A stretch of DNA of 53,781 nucleotides from Clostridiales bacterium (lineage in GTDB: Bacteria > Bacillota > Clostridia > Oscillospirales > Oscillospiraceae): contig SFFW01000010.1 of assembly GCA_004556755.1 (NCBI GenBank), forward strand, positions 1-53,781, in the 5' to 3' direction. Below are positions 32,424-40,077 of the stretch, one piece after another. Positions within the stretch are counted from its first letter, which is position 1, and each line of letters starts with the position of its first letter. Below the pieces are notes generated by a model. That model saw nothing but the letters and a program-made list of their open reading frames with translations. It did not search any database and was not told the DNA's origin. A program made the translations under genes and the position numbers.

Positions 32424-32597
32424 ATGAATACTGCTCTTAAAATCGGCGGAAAGCTTGGAATGTTTGCGCTGCTTGCTTTCGTCGGAACCTTTGGAATATA
32501 CATGTTCAATGTCGAGAACAAGCTCATCTACTATGTGATCCGTCCTCTGCTTAACAAGCATTACGACAGCCAGGTCCGTGACCGCAGGATCGTCTGA
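32424..32597 (+). CDS. 57-residue membrane protein of the first dehydratase-like operon
   Basis: 57 residues, ATG 32424 with a perfect AGGAGGG 8 nt upstream, 15 bp after the large-subunit stop. One membrane helix (GMFALLAFVGTFGIYMF) is followed by a short polar tail (VENKLIYYVIRPLLNKHYDSQVRDRRIV). I do not recognise the family. The strong ribosome site and operon position argue that it is real. It could tether the dehydratase complex to the membrane or be an accessory to it. No equivalent follows the second dehydratase pair before the activase. Confidence 0.75.
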   Translation: MNTALKIGGKLGMFALLAFVGTFGIYMFNVENKLIYYVIRPLLNKHYDSQVRDRRIV

Positions 32598-32620
32598 TCC
32601 GGCATAACGCAATAACAAAA

Positions 32621-32648
32621 AGCTCCGTGCAGCCGCACGGAGCTTTTA
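32621..32648 (+). terminator. Terminator of the first dehydratase-like operon
   Basis: AGCTCCGTGC (32621-32630) pairs with GCACGGAGCT (32635-32644), followed by TTTTA. Confidence 0.85.
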
Positions 32649-32658
32649 CCATGCCGAT

Positions 32659-32689
32659 AAAAACCGCCATGCATTGCATGGCGGTTTTT
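32659..32689. terminator. Second hairpin, terminator of the SGNH gene
   Basis: AAAAACCGCCATGC pairs with GCATGGCGGTTTTT; on the minus strand it follows the SGNH hydrolase stop with a T-run. Confidence 0.85.
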
Positions 32690-32696
32690 AAGTATC

Positions 32697-33458
32697 TTAT
32701 TTAAGAACTATGGCGTTTTGAGCTATCCAATCCGCCCACTGCTTGTAATACTGAGCGGAGAAGTGGATGCCGTCGGAGCTGTACTCGTCGCCGAGGTTGC
32801 CGTTTGCGTCGTCAAAGACGGGGTTAACGTCGAGGTAGAATATCGTCTTGCCGTCGCAAAGACCCTTTAAAAGCTCGTTGAAGGCGTTGATATTCGTGTT
32901 GTTGACGCTTGCCACGGCTGCCGGGTTTGCGCTGACGTGAATGTTTGCCTCAACGTAGATGATCGCATCGGGGCAGTACTCACGAACGAGGTCGATGACC
33001 TTCTGATAGTTTCCTGCGAGTGTGGGCAGGTCGCCGCCGATGTCGTTTATGCCGAGCATAATGTACACCTTGCCGAAGCTTCTGGACTGAAGCAGGGTCT
33101 GAAGCGTGACGCTGCCGAGACCGGAGATGTCGACCGCCTCATAGCGAACGCCGTACACGCTCATGCCGACGCTGCAAAAATATGTAGCGCTGTCTATGCC
33201 GCCGCACTGCTGGATGCCGACGGTCCTCGAATCGCCGATGAACAGAGCATCGTCAAAATAACCGTCGGGAGCCTGTCTGAATGCATAGGGGTCGGGCGTA
33301 GGCTCCGTACTCGGAGTCGGGGTCTTACCGCTGCTGCCGGGCTTTGACGAGGGAGAAGCGGGATCGTTGCTTCCGCCGGAAATGCAGGATATAAGCGAAA
33401 CCGCAAGTAATACGACTATAACGATTACCAGCGCAACGGTCAGAGTCTTTTTGCTCAT
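32697..33458 (-). CDS. SGNH/GDSL-type lipoprotein hydrolase
   Basis: 253 residues. The signal peptide ends in the lipobox LISC, giving lipid anchor C25, then a Ser/Pro/Thr-rich spacer (residues 26-60). The hydrolase core has block I FIGDSRTVG with the catalytic serine, block III GINDIGG, and block V SSDGIHFS with catalytic Asp/His. Such proteins act outside the membrane as esterases, often deacetylating wall or capsule glycans. It follows the EEP-family gene 49 bp upstream with GGAGG before its ATG, and both are probably one operon of surface enzymes. Confidence 0.85.
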   Translation of the reverse strand: MSKKTLTVALVIVIVVLLAVSLISCISGGSNDPASPSSKPGSSGKTPTPSTEPTPDPYAFRQAPDGYFDDALFIGDSRTVGIQQCGGIDSATYFCSVGMSVYGVRYEAVDISGLGSVTLQTLLQSRSFGKVYIMLGINDIGGDLPTLAGNYQKVIDLVREYCPDAIIYVEANIHVSANPAAVASVNNTNINAFNELLKGLCDGKTIFYLDVNPVFDDANGNLGDEYSSDGIHFSAQYYKQWADWIAQNAIVLK

Positions 33459-33507
33459 GTTTAAATTGCCTCCGTATTTTTGGGGTCGGTGTCCGTACCG
33501 ACGAAGA

Positions 33508-34575
33508 TCATTTGAGTGTGACCGAAAGCTTCACAGGGTTGTGATCGGAATTTTCAAAGCCAAGGTCAAGCGTGTTGACGTCAAGAAGCTCGACGTTGGG
33601 CGAAAGGATGAAGCCGTCGATAACATAGTGTTGGGTATTTTCAGTATCCGAGGGGTCGTAGGGCTGATTAAGCAGACGACAGCTCGGCGTATCCAGATCG
33701 TATGCAAGCGTCCAGCCCTCCGGCAGAATATCGTCCTCAATGAGACCGGGCTGCCAAAGTTCGGGGTGCTTGTTCGGATAGGCGTTAAGCCCGCCGGGGA
33801 ATATCTGATTGAAGTCGCCGCCTGCGATAACATAGTTGCCCTTTGCGTATTCGGCTTCGATAAACTCACGGAGCTGCTTTGTCTGTGCGATCTTGCCCTC
33901 TCCGTCATCGTATGCTTCGAGGTGGAGGTTTACCACAACAAGCATCTTGTCGGAGTTTGCGATGGGGATGTAGTTTACAAGCAGGCAGCGCTTCAGGTTT
34001 GCGGTGCTGACGGGCCACGAGAAGGGGCAGGGGAGCGATATGCGCTCGGCACTGTCAACGTCGTAGATGGTGGTCGTCATAAGCCCGCTGTTTACCCTGC
34101 CGATGGGCGGCAGAGGGAAGGGAACGTAGGGGCAGGAGTAGTTGAGAGCGTAGGTGGTGTTGTACAGACCGAGGTAGTCACGCTCGTCGATACCGTAGGT
34201 GCGGCTTGACCCGGTGTCGACCTCCTGAAGCATGTATATGTCGGAGAGGTTTTCATCGTCGTACAGTGTGTTATATATGTTGCGGAGATAGGCGGAAACG
34301 GTGTCCCTGTCCGCAGCGGCAACCTCCTCGCCGCCGTCCATGAAGAAGTCGGAGCCTTCACCGAGACCGGCGTAGCCGATGTTCCAGCTAACAACGTTAA
34401 GCTCCTGACCGACAACGGGACTCAGTCCCTCAAGCCGATCGGCTTTGGTTACGCTGACGCTCGTGACGGGTTCGGGGTTAAATTCGTTCACACTGAGATA
34501 TGTAACGAAACCGACAGCAAAGAGTGCGATAACTGCGATAACGATAAGGAGAATTTTCAGTATTTTTTTCAGCAT
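33508..34575 (-). CDS. Membrane-anchored endonuclease/exonuclease/phosphatase-family protein
   Basis: 355 residues. One N-terminal helix (LKILLIVIAVIALFAVGFVTYL) with the catalytic domain outside. EEP motifs in order: VVSWNIGYAG, LQEVD, NLHLEAYDD, GGDFNQIFPGG, VIDGFILS, and NSDHNPV. These coordinate a divalent metal and the catalytic His/Asp. EEP proteins cleave phosphodiesters or phosphomonoesters in nucleic acids, inositol phosphates or sphingomyelin. The substrate here is not known. It shares a transcription unit with the SGNH lipoprotein downstream. Confidence 0.85.
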   Translation of the reverse strand: MLKKILKILLIVIAVIALFAVGFVTYLSVNEFNPEPVTSVSVTKADRLEGLSPVVGQELNVVSWNIGYAGLGEGSDFFMDGGEEVAAADRDTVSAYLRNIYNTLYDDENLSDIYMLQEVDTGSSRTYGIDERDYLGLYNTTYALNYSCPYVPFPLPPIGRVNSGLMTTTIYDVDSAERISLPCPFSWPVSTANLKRCLLVNYIPIANSDKMLVVVNLHLEAYDDGEGKIAQTKQLREFIEAEYAKGNYVIAGGDFNQIFPGGLNAYPNKHPELWQPGLIEDDILPEGWTLAYDLDTPSCRLLNQPYDPSDTENTQHYVIDGFILSPNVELLDVNTLDLGFENSDHNPVKLSVTLK

Positions 34576-34597
34576 AGGCTCATCACCTCAATACGGA

Positions 34598-34626
34598 ATA
34601 ATAGCACACTCTGTCTACTTCTTCAA
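34598..34626 (-). promoter_or_regulatory. Promoter of the EEP-SGNH operon
   Basis: The minus strand reads TTGAAG (34621-34626), 17 bp, TATTAT (34598-34603), 22 bp before the ATG at 34575. Confidence 0.65.
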
Positions 34627-34663
34627 GCATCAACGGAAAATTCGGTAAATTTCGTCTTTTTAC

Positions 34664-34692
34664 TTGCTACGTCCGGCAAAAAGGAGTATAAT
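34664..34692 (+). promoter_or_regulatory. Promoter of rarD
   Basis: TTGCTA (34664-34669), 17 bp, TATAAT (34687-34692), 25 bp before the ATG at 34718. Confidence 0.75.
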
Positions 34693-34717
34693 CACAAATC
34701 ATGCAAAATGGAGGGCT

Positions 34718-35605
34718 ATGACAGTGAATAAGGAGACATTTAACGTTTTGGGCGGCTATGTGCTGTGGGGACTGCTCCCCGTGTTTTGGAAGCTGCTTGC
34801 CGGCGTCAATTCCGCATACGTCCTTGCCCAGCGCATCGTGTTCTCGTGCCTGTTCTGCTTTGCGGTGATACTTATTAAGAAAAACGGCGGAGAGCTGAAA
34901 AACATATTACGAGACAAAAAGCAGCGCCGTCTTTATCTTGCCTGCGGTCTTCTTATCTCTGCAAACTGGGGCGTTTACATCCTCACGGTCGCAACGGGCA
35001 GGATCTTGGAGGCGAGCCTTGCGTACTACATGAACCCCCTGTTTTCCATCCTCATCGGTGCTCTGATATTTAAGGAGCGGCTGAGCGGGGTGCAGTGGCT
35101 GAGCGTGGCGCTTGCGTTTGTCGGCGTCATGTACTCCGTGGTGCTGTACGGCAGTGTGCCGTATCTTGCGATAATCATCGGCCTTACCTTTGCACTGTAC
35201 GGTGCGATAAAGAAGGGCATCAAGGCGGAGAGCGAGGTCTCGATCTGCATGGAGACCGTGTCCGTTCTGCCGCTTGCGCTGATCTTTATAGTATATGCCC
35301 AGCTTTCCGGCTTTACGACCTTTGCCTCGCTGAGCGTTAAGGAAATGTTGCTGCTTGTGCTTACGGGTGCGATAACCTCCGTGCCGCTAATGCTTTTTGC
35401 AAGCGGCATAAAGCGCACCAGCATAACGGTGTCGGGAATACTGATGTATATAAACCCTACCTTGCAGCTGCTTCTCGGCGTGTTCGTGTACAACGAGGAG
35501 TTTACGAAGGCAAACGCCGTCACCTTTGCCTTTGTGTGGCTTGCGGTGATACTGTTCGTCGGCGACGGACTGCGGCACAAAAGGCACGAAAAGCTTGCAA
35601 AATAA
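34718..35605 (+). CDS. rarD: RarD-type EamA permease
   Basis: 295 residues from ATG 34718. A GTG two codons later (34724) sits at a more usual distance from the GGAGGG and could be the true start. Ten helices; GGYVLWGLLPVFWKLLAGV and SSxYVLAQRIVFS-like residues at the N-terminus, the short ANWGVYILTVATGRILEASLAYYMNPL segment, and GAIKKGIKAES are signatures of RarD, the EamA subgroup named for chloramphenicol sensitivity. The natural substrate is unknown. It has its own promoter and a strong terminator. Confidence 0.9.
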   Translation: MTVNKETFNVLGGYVLWGLLPVFWKLLAGVNSAYVLAQRIVFSCLFCFAVILIKKNGGELKNILRDKKQRRLYLACGLLISANWGVYILTVATGRILEASLAYYMNPLFSILIGALIFKERLSGVQWLSVALAFVGVMYSVVLYGSVPYLAIIIGLTFALYGAIKKGIKAESEVSICMETVSVLPLALIFIVYAQLSGFTTFASLSVKEMLLLVLTGAITSVPLMLFASGIKRTSITVSGILMYINPTLQLLLGVFVYNEEFTKANAVTFAFVWLAVILFVGDGLRHKRHEKLAK

Positions 35606-35608
35606 ACG

Positions 35609-35641
35609 AAAATCTCCCCGTCATACGACGGGGAGATTTTT
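35609..35641. terminator. Bidirectional terminator between rarD and ridA
   Basis: AAAATCTCCCCGTC (35609-35622) pairs perfectly with GACGGGGAGATTTT around 4 nt, with T-runs on both strands. Confidence 0.9.
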
Positions 35642-35651
35642 GCGATTGTTG

Positions 35652-36023
35652 TTACAGCTCAGCGATAAGCTCGCACTCGACAAGCACGTCCTTGGGCAGG
35701 CGTGCGACCTCAACGCAGCTTCTGGCGGGGTAAGGCTCCGCAAAATACTGTGCATAGATGGCGTTGATCGCTGCGAAATCGTTCATGTCCTTGATGAAAA
35801 CGGTGGTCTTTACGACCTTGGACATATCGCTTCCGGCAGCCTTGAGCAACTCGGTGAGGTTTTTGAAAACCTGATGTGCCTGAGCCTCAAGACCCTCGGC
35901 GACGGCGCCCGTTTCGGGGATGATGCCGATCTGACCGGAGGTGTAGACAAGACCTCCGGCAATGCGTGCCTGAGAATAGGGGCCGATTGCAGCCGGTGCT
36001 TTTTCGGTGGAAACAACTTTCAT
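35652..36023 (-). CDS. ridA: RidA family enamine/imine deaminase
   Basis: 123 residues, ATG 36023 after GAGGAT. RidA/YjgF proteins hydrolyse 2-aminoacrylate and 2-iminobutyrate that leak from PLP-dependent dehydratases. Family marks are APAAIGPYSQARIAGGLVYTSGQIG, VFKNLTELLKAAGSDMSKVVKTTVF, and the catalytic arginine in AEPYPARSCVEVARLPK. It lies 12 bp downstream of threonine ammonia-lyase, whose toxic intermediates it should clear, a typical arrangement. Confidence 0.95.
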   Translation of the reverse strand: MKVVSTEKAPAAIGPYSQARIAGGLVYTSGQIGIIPETGAVAEGLEAQAHQVFKNLTELLKAAGSDMSKVVKTTVFIKDMNDFAAINAIYAQYFAEPYPARSCVEVARLPKDVLVECELIAEL

Positions 36024-36035
36024 AACTGATCCTCC

Positions 36036-37244
36036 TCAATTTATCGTAATTTTAAATCCTTTGCTTTTAAGCTCGTTTATCACACGCTTTCCGTGGTCGG
36101 AACCACCGACCTCACAGGAGACGTGGACGTTCGTTTCGTTGGGGTTAAGTCCGGGGAACAGACGGTCATGCTCAAGCGAGAGAATGTTTGCGCCGAGCGA
36201 CGCAATGTCGTTTAAAAGCCTTGACAGACTGCCGGGCTTGTCGAGCAGGGTGACGGTGAAGCGCAGTCTGCGCCCTCTGGCGACGAGTCCCTGTTCAATT
36301 ATACACTGAACGAAGCTCACGTCAATATTGCCGCCGGAAAGAAGGCAGACGACCTTTTTGCCGGTGACGTCGATCTTCTTCTTGAGTATGGCGGCTACCG
36401 GGGTAGCGCCCGACGGCTCGACTATCTGCTTGCAGCGCTCCATGAGCAGCAGTATCGCCTCGGAGATCTCGTTGTCGTTGACGGTCACAACGTCGTCGAC
36501 ATAGCGATTGATAAGCTCGACGGTAATGTCGCCGGGAGCCTTGACGGAAATGCCGTCGGCTATCGTTGCGGAGGTATCCGCACATATGTACTTTTTCTCC
36601 TTGAAGGAACGGTATATCGGGTCGCAGCCCTCTGCCTGAACGCCGATTACACGGATGCGGGGGTTTATCTGCTTTACGCACGCCGCAACGCCTGCAAGCA
36701 GACCGCCGCCGCCTGCGGGTACGATTATCATATCGACGGTGGGCAGGTCGCCGACTATCTCAAGACCGAGAGTGCCCTGACCTGCGATAACGTCGATGTC
36801 GTTGTAGGGGTGCAGAAAGACTGCTCCCTCCTCCTTGCAAATCTCAAGCGCCTTTGCGTATGCGTCGTCGTAGCAGTCGCCGCTGAGAATGACCCTTGCG
36901 CCGTAGCCCTGAGTCGCCTGGACCTTGGCAATGGGAGCGGTGGCGGGCATAACTATGGTTGCGGGGATGCCAAACTTTGCGGCGGCGCAGGCGACGCCCT
37001 GAGCGTGGTTCCCTGCGGAGGAGGCGACGACGCCGGAGACCTTACCCTTTGCGGCAAGCACGGCAATCTTGTTGGAAGCGCCCCTGATCTTGAAGGAACC
37101 GGTTTTCTGACGATTTTCGCACTTTAAATAGATCTGACCGCCCGTTGCGGCGGAAAAGGTAGAGGACATATCAAGCTCGGTGTGATGCAGGGAAGCGCCG
37201 ATTCTCTGCGCAGCAAGCTCAATATCGCTGAGTTTTAATTCCAC
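36036..37244 (-). CDS. ilvA: Threonine ammonia-lyase with C-terminal ACT domain
   Basis: 402 residues. The start is GTG at 37244 after AAAGGAG. The PLP-fold enzyme converts L-threonine into 2-oxobutanoate and ammonia. The PLP lysine is in KTGSFKIRGA (about residue 53), with SSAGNHAQGVA and VPAGGGGLLAGVA binding the phosphate. A single ACT domain (residues ~325-402, RFTVTLLDKPGSLSRLLNDIASLGANI) provides allosteric control. The length and one-ACT layout fit the short, tdcB/ilvA2-like clostridial enzymes, so a catabolic role is as likely as isoleucine synthesis. It forms an operon with ridA. Confidence 0.93.
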   Translation of the reverse strand: MELKLSDIELAAQRIGASLHHTELDMSSTFSAATGGQIYLKCENRQKTGSFKIRGASNKIAVLAAKGKVSGVVASSAGNHAQGVACAAAKFGIPATIVMPATAPIAKVQATQGYGARVILSGDCYDDAYAKALEICKEEGAVFLHPYNDIDVIAGQGTLGLEIVGDLPTVDMIIVPAGGGGLLAGVAACVKQINPRIRVIGVQAEGCDPIYRSFKEKKYICADTSATIADGISVKAPGDITVELINRYVDDVVTVNDNEISEAILLLMERCKQIVEPSGATPVAAILKKKIDVTGKKVVCLLSGGNIDVSFVQCIIEQGLVARGRRLRFTVTLLDKPGSLSRLLNDIASLGANILSLEHDRLFPGLNPNETNVHVSCEVGGSDHGKRVINELKSKGFKITIN

Positions 37245-37276
37245 GGTGACACACTCCTTTGCTTACTTCTGTTTTA

Positions 37277-37305
37277 ATTTTAAATGCATTTTCTGAAATA
37301 ATCAA
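37277..37305 (-). promoter_or_regulatory. Promoter of ilvA-ridA
   Basis: The minus strand reads TTGATT (37300-37305), 17 bp, TAAAAT (37277-37282). Confidence 0.7.
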
Positions 37306-37383
37306 GTAAAATGTCCGTGCAAGGGCAACAAAATTGCAATATGTCCTTGCTGCGGAGACGATACGCCGCCGCAGCAAAACAAT

Positions 37384-37572
37384 TCAGTCAAGACCTGCGA
37401 TACCGCTGACATAGGAGCGCATTTGACCTGCGCTGTCTATGCCCTTTGCACCGTCTATGACCCGCTGCTGGCTTGCGGCGTCAAGCTTTGAGAAGCGGAA
37501 AAACGCCTCCGTGTTCTGAATGAGCGCCATACCGAGACCGAGAGGTATCTCGCTGCCGTTTTTCGATATCAT
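37384..37572 (-). CDS. Small conserved-looking protein, unknown function
   Basis: 62 residues, ATG 37572 with CGAGGTGAT 5 nt upstream. MISKNGSEIPLGLGMALIQNTEAFFRF opens like a widespread class of small clostridial proteins with an EIPLGLGMAL motif, whose role is not known. The rest is a helical, charged segment (LDAASQQRVIDGAKGI) and it has no signal peptide. No convincing promoter is seen just upstream, and it lies directly after the terminator of the 37647-39716 gene. Confidence 0.65.
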   Translation of the reverse strand: MISKNGSEIPLGLGMALIQNTEAFFRFSKLDAASQQRVIDGAKGIDSAGQMRSYVSGIAGLD

Positions 37573-37610
37573 ATTATCACCTCGGGAATATTTTCTCCCG
37601 AAGGCAAAAA

Positions 37611-37642
37611 AGTATGCACCGTCAAAAGGCGGTGCATACTGT
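37611..37642 (-). terminator. Terminator of the large lipoprotein gene
   Basis: On the minus strand AGTATGCACCG pairs with CGGTGCATACT and is followed by TTTTTTGCC. Confidence 0.85.
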
Positions 37643-37646
37643 CATT

Positions 37647-39716
37647 TTATTTTGAGAAAACGGAGCTTGCGGGGTGACTTGCAACGACCCAGCTTCCGTC
37701 CGCCGCCGTGCCGATGGGAAGGCGGAAGGCGGTGCCGTCGGAGTTAATGCAGTCGATGTACGTCGCAAGGTCGGTCGAGACAAGGCGCAGGGAAGTACCT
37801 GCCTTGCTGATAACGCCGTCAACGTTGAGGTCGATAACGAGCTTCAGCTCACTGCCCTCCGCAAAGGTGCAGGCGCCGGCCGAGGGCGTAAGAGCAGCAG
37901 TACCGCTTTCGTTTCGTGTAATTGCGTAGGGGGTGAAAACGGTGAATTCACCGACAAAGCCGAAGTTGCCGGAGATCATCACACGGCTGCCGTTAAACTC
38001 GCCGATGCTGCCGGGAGCTTCAAACAGTGCGGTAAGCTCGTCGGAGAAGTCGTATCCGCAGCTAACGTCGGCACCGTTTTCGTCCTTGCCGGAGACGAAT
38101 ATTTCAAAGGCGCTGTCGCCGTCGATGTCGTAAAGCAAGATGCTCTCCTTGGATGCAACGGGAGTTTCGGCTTCAAAGCTCTTTTTGCCGACGCTCACGG
38201 TCAGCTTGCCGGAGTCGAATTTGAGCGATTCACTGCGGCCGCTGCCGTCAAGATCGCCGACATAGCCGGAGGAGATCTTGAGACCTGCGTCGCCGCCGTC
38301 GGGATCGTATACCACAGGGTTACCGGCGGAGTCAAGCGCAATGAGCCTGTTGTGACGCTGACCGTCCGCCGTGGTGAAGCCGACGTACAGACCGGGCGTG
38401 GTGCCGAGCTGAGCCGCTATCGGGAAAGCACCGCCCTGTGTCATATCGCTGCAATAGCGAAGCTGAGACACAAGAACGTAGCTGCCGTCGTTATAATAGT
38501 TTGCGGTGTACACGCTGAGATCATAAACGTTGCCGGTGACGGTGAGGGACAGGGTGGCGCCCTCAATGTCGCTGCCGACGGCAATAAAGGAGCCGGCATC
38601 CGCTGCCGCCTTGCTCAGTGCGGAAACGTTTCCGTAGTCGCCGCTGTATTCTTCGGGGAGGAAGCGCTCGTAGAGGAGGTCGCCGATCTCGGAGTAGGGG
38701 ATAACGAACTCAAAGAAGCCGGATTCCTTCGGTGCGATCTCACCGGGGTTTGCGGCTATGACCAAGCCCTCGCCGCTGAGGTACCAGTGACCGTCGGAAA
38801 CGAGAGAGGAGAGGGTCTCGGTATAGCCCGTGTTAAAGACCATGCCCTCGTCCTTGAAGCGCTCCTCGTTGGTGGTGGCGATAAGAACGTACTCCGAGCA
38901 GAAGCTGCGCAGAGCGTCGCTGTCGGAGGAAAGATCGTCAAAGAGCAGCTCCTCTCCGGTCTCGGCGTCGTAGGTCGCACCGAAGATCTTGAGGCTCGAA
39001 TCGGTCGCAAGCGACGCACGGTCGACCATTCTGAAGGAGATGAGCTTTTCGTCGCCTCGCATGGTCCTCACCGTGCGGCCCATGGTAAAGTCACTTATCT
39101 GAGCATCGGCGGTCGCAGCGGCGACGTTTGAGTCGTATGCGCTGCGGTAAGCATCCTTTTCGCTGCCGAGGAATACGGTGTTAAGCTGCGCAACGGAGTC
39201 GTTAATCTTCTGCGCCGCATCCTGACGGTCGGCGATATATACGGTCGGAACGGCTACGGTGATACCGGCTTCCGGGGCGGAGTCGTTAATGTCAACGATG
39301 ACGCTGCCGCCGCAGCTCACGGATTCACCGCTGTAAACGATGTGATGATCCTCGGTAACGGTGATGTTGATCTTTGCCATGTTGCCGAAGTCGTCGCTGA
39401 AGGAGGCGACGGCAAGTATCTCCATATCCTTGTCATAGACGCAAACGGTGTAATCAATGACGTAGGAAGCCTTCTTCTCGGCGTGAGTGCCTGCGGGGTC
39501 AAAGTGAACGACCTCACCGGACTTGAACGTATCGCCCTTTGCGGGGGTGCATGACTCGGAGCCGGAATCGGTGCCGAAGGAAACGGTGTAGACGTCGGTG
39601 GCTTCGACGGTGACGTAAAGCCCGCATTTGCGCCGCTTTTCGGTGTTGCTGCCGGAGCAGGCACACAGAGTCAATATAACGGATAATGCCATCAAAACGG
39701 CAAGAAATCTGCGCAT
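37647..39716 (-). CDS. Large surface lipoprotein with DUF4163/DUF3298-type region
   Basis: 689 residues from ATG 39716 after GGAGG. The signal peptide ends in the lipobox LCAC, giving anchor C22 or so. Residues ~150-370 match the paired DUF4163/DUF3298 layout found in RsiV-type and PdaC-type proteins (VAVPTVYIADRQDAAQKIND, then a C-terminal half with FFEFVIPYSEIGDLL). The final ~250 residues resemble an extracellular beta-propeller-like or beta-sandwich region with calcium-loop-like DLDGSGRSES and DIDGDSAFEI segments. No enzymatic motif was recognised. It is presumably an envelope sensor or binding protein, anchored outside the cell. Confidence 0.8.
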   Translation of the reverse strand: MRRFLAVLMALSVILTLCACSGSNTEKRRKCGLYVTVEATDVYTVSFGTDSGSESCTPAKGDTFKSGEVVHFDPAGTHAEKKASYVIDYTVCVYDKDMEILAVASFSDDFGNMAKINITVTEDHHIVYSGESVSCGGSVIVDINDSAPEAGITVAVPTVYIADRQDAAQKINDSVAQLNTVFLGSEKDAYRSAYDSNVAAATADAQISDFTMGRTVRTMRGDEKLISFRMVDRASLATDSSLKIFGATYDAETGEELLFDDLSSDSDALRSFCSEYVLIATTNEERFKDEGMVFNTGYTETLSSLVSDGHWYLSGEGLVIAANPGEIAPKESGFFEFVIPYSEIGDLLYERFLPEEYSGDYGNVSALSKAAADAGSFIAVGSDIEGATLSLTVTGNVYDLSVYTANYYNDGSYVLVSQLRYCSDMTQGGAFPIAAQLGTTPGLYVGFTTADGQRHNRLIALDSAGNPVVYDPDGGDAGLKISSGYVGDLDGSGRSESLKFDSGKLTVSVGKKSFEAETPVASKESILLYDIDGDSAFEIFVSGKDENGADVSCGYDFSDELTALFEAPGSIGEFNGSRVMISGNFGFVGEFTVFTPYAITRNESGTAALTPSAGACTFAEGSELKLVIDLNVDGVISKAGTSLRLVSTDLATYIDCINSDGTAFRLPIGTAADGSWVVASHPASSVFSK

Positions 39717-39753
39717 ACGGTATTGCCTCCAATGAGTAAGACTTATTAAATAT

Positions 39754-39782
39754 AGAATAAATATACCATACACCGCCTGCAA
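39754..39782 (-). promoter_or_regulatory. Promoter of the large lipoprotein gene
   Basis: The minus strand reads TTGCAG (39777-39782), 17 bp, TATTCT (39754-39759). Confidence 0.55.
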
Positions 39783-39844
39783 TTGCCAGTATTCAGCCGA
39801 AAACTTAATAGTTTTGTAATAAAAAATCCAAATGCTGAAAAAGA

Positions 39845-39877
39845 AAATCCCGAAGTTTGAACTACTTCGGGATTTTT
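39845..39877 (-). terminator. Terminator of tRNA-Gly
   Basis: AAATCCCGAAGT pairs with ACTTCGGGATTT around a short loop, followed on the minus strand by a T-rich tail. Confidence 0.82.
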
Positions 39878-39885
39878 CGCATAAA

Positions 39886-39959
39886 TGGAGCAGGGTACGG
39901 GAGTCGAACCCGCCTCCGAAGCTTGGGAAGCTCCTGTACTACCGATGTACTAACCCTGC
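39886..39959 (-). tRNA. tRNA-Gly, anticodon CCC
   Basis: The minus strand folds into a 74-nt tRNA with encoded CCA. The acceptor stem is GCAGGGT/ACCCTGC, the anticodon stem GGAGC/GCTTC-type encloses TTCCCAA (anticodon CCC), and the T-arm is GCGGGTTCGACTCCCGT. It decodes GGG. It stands alone between the large lipoprotein gene and the MATE gene, with its own promoter and terminator. Confidence 0.94.
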
Positions 39960-39969
39960 AAACATTACA

Positions 39970-39998
39970 AGTATAGCACAGCTTTCTTTGCTAATCAA
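39970..39998 (-). promoter_or_regulatory. Promoter of tRNA-Gly
   Basis: The minus strand reads TTGATT (39993-39998), 17 bp, TATACT (39970-39975). Confidence 0.7.
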
Positions 39999-40077
39999 GT
40001 ATAAGCTTGCTTTATTTGGGGCCTGTGTGTTAATATATCATAACAATACCGCAAAATTTGCGAAAATCGGAGACAAG

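Noticed and set aside
39832..40077. N-terminal extension of the MATE protein
   Set aside because: The extension translates the antisense strand of tRNA-Gly and its terminator; the ATG at 40078 has a ribosome site.
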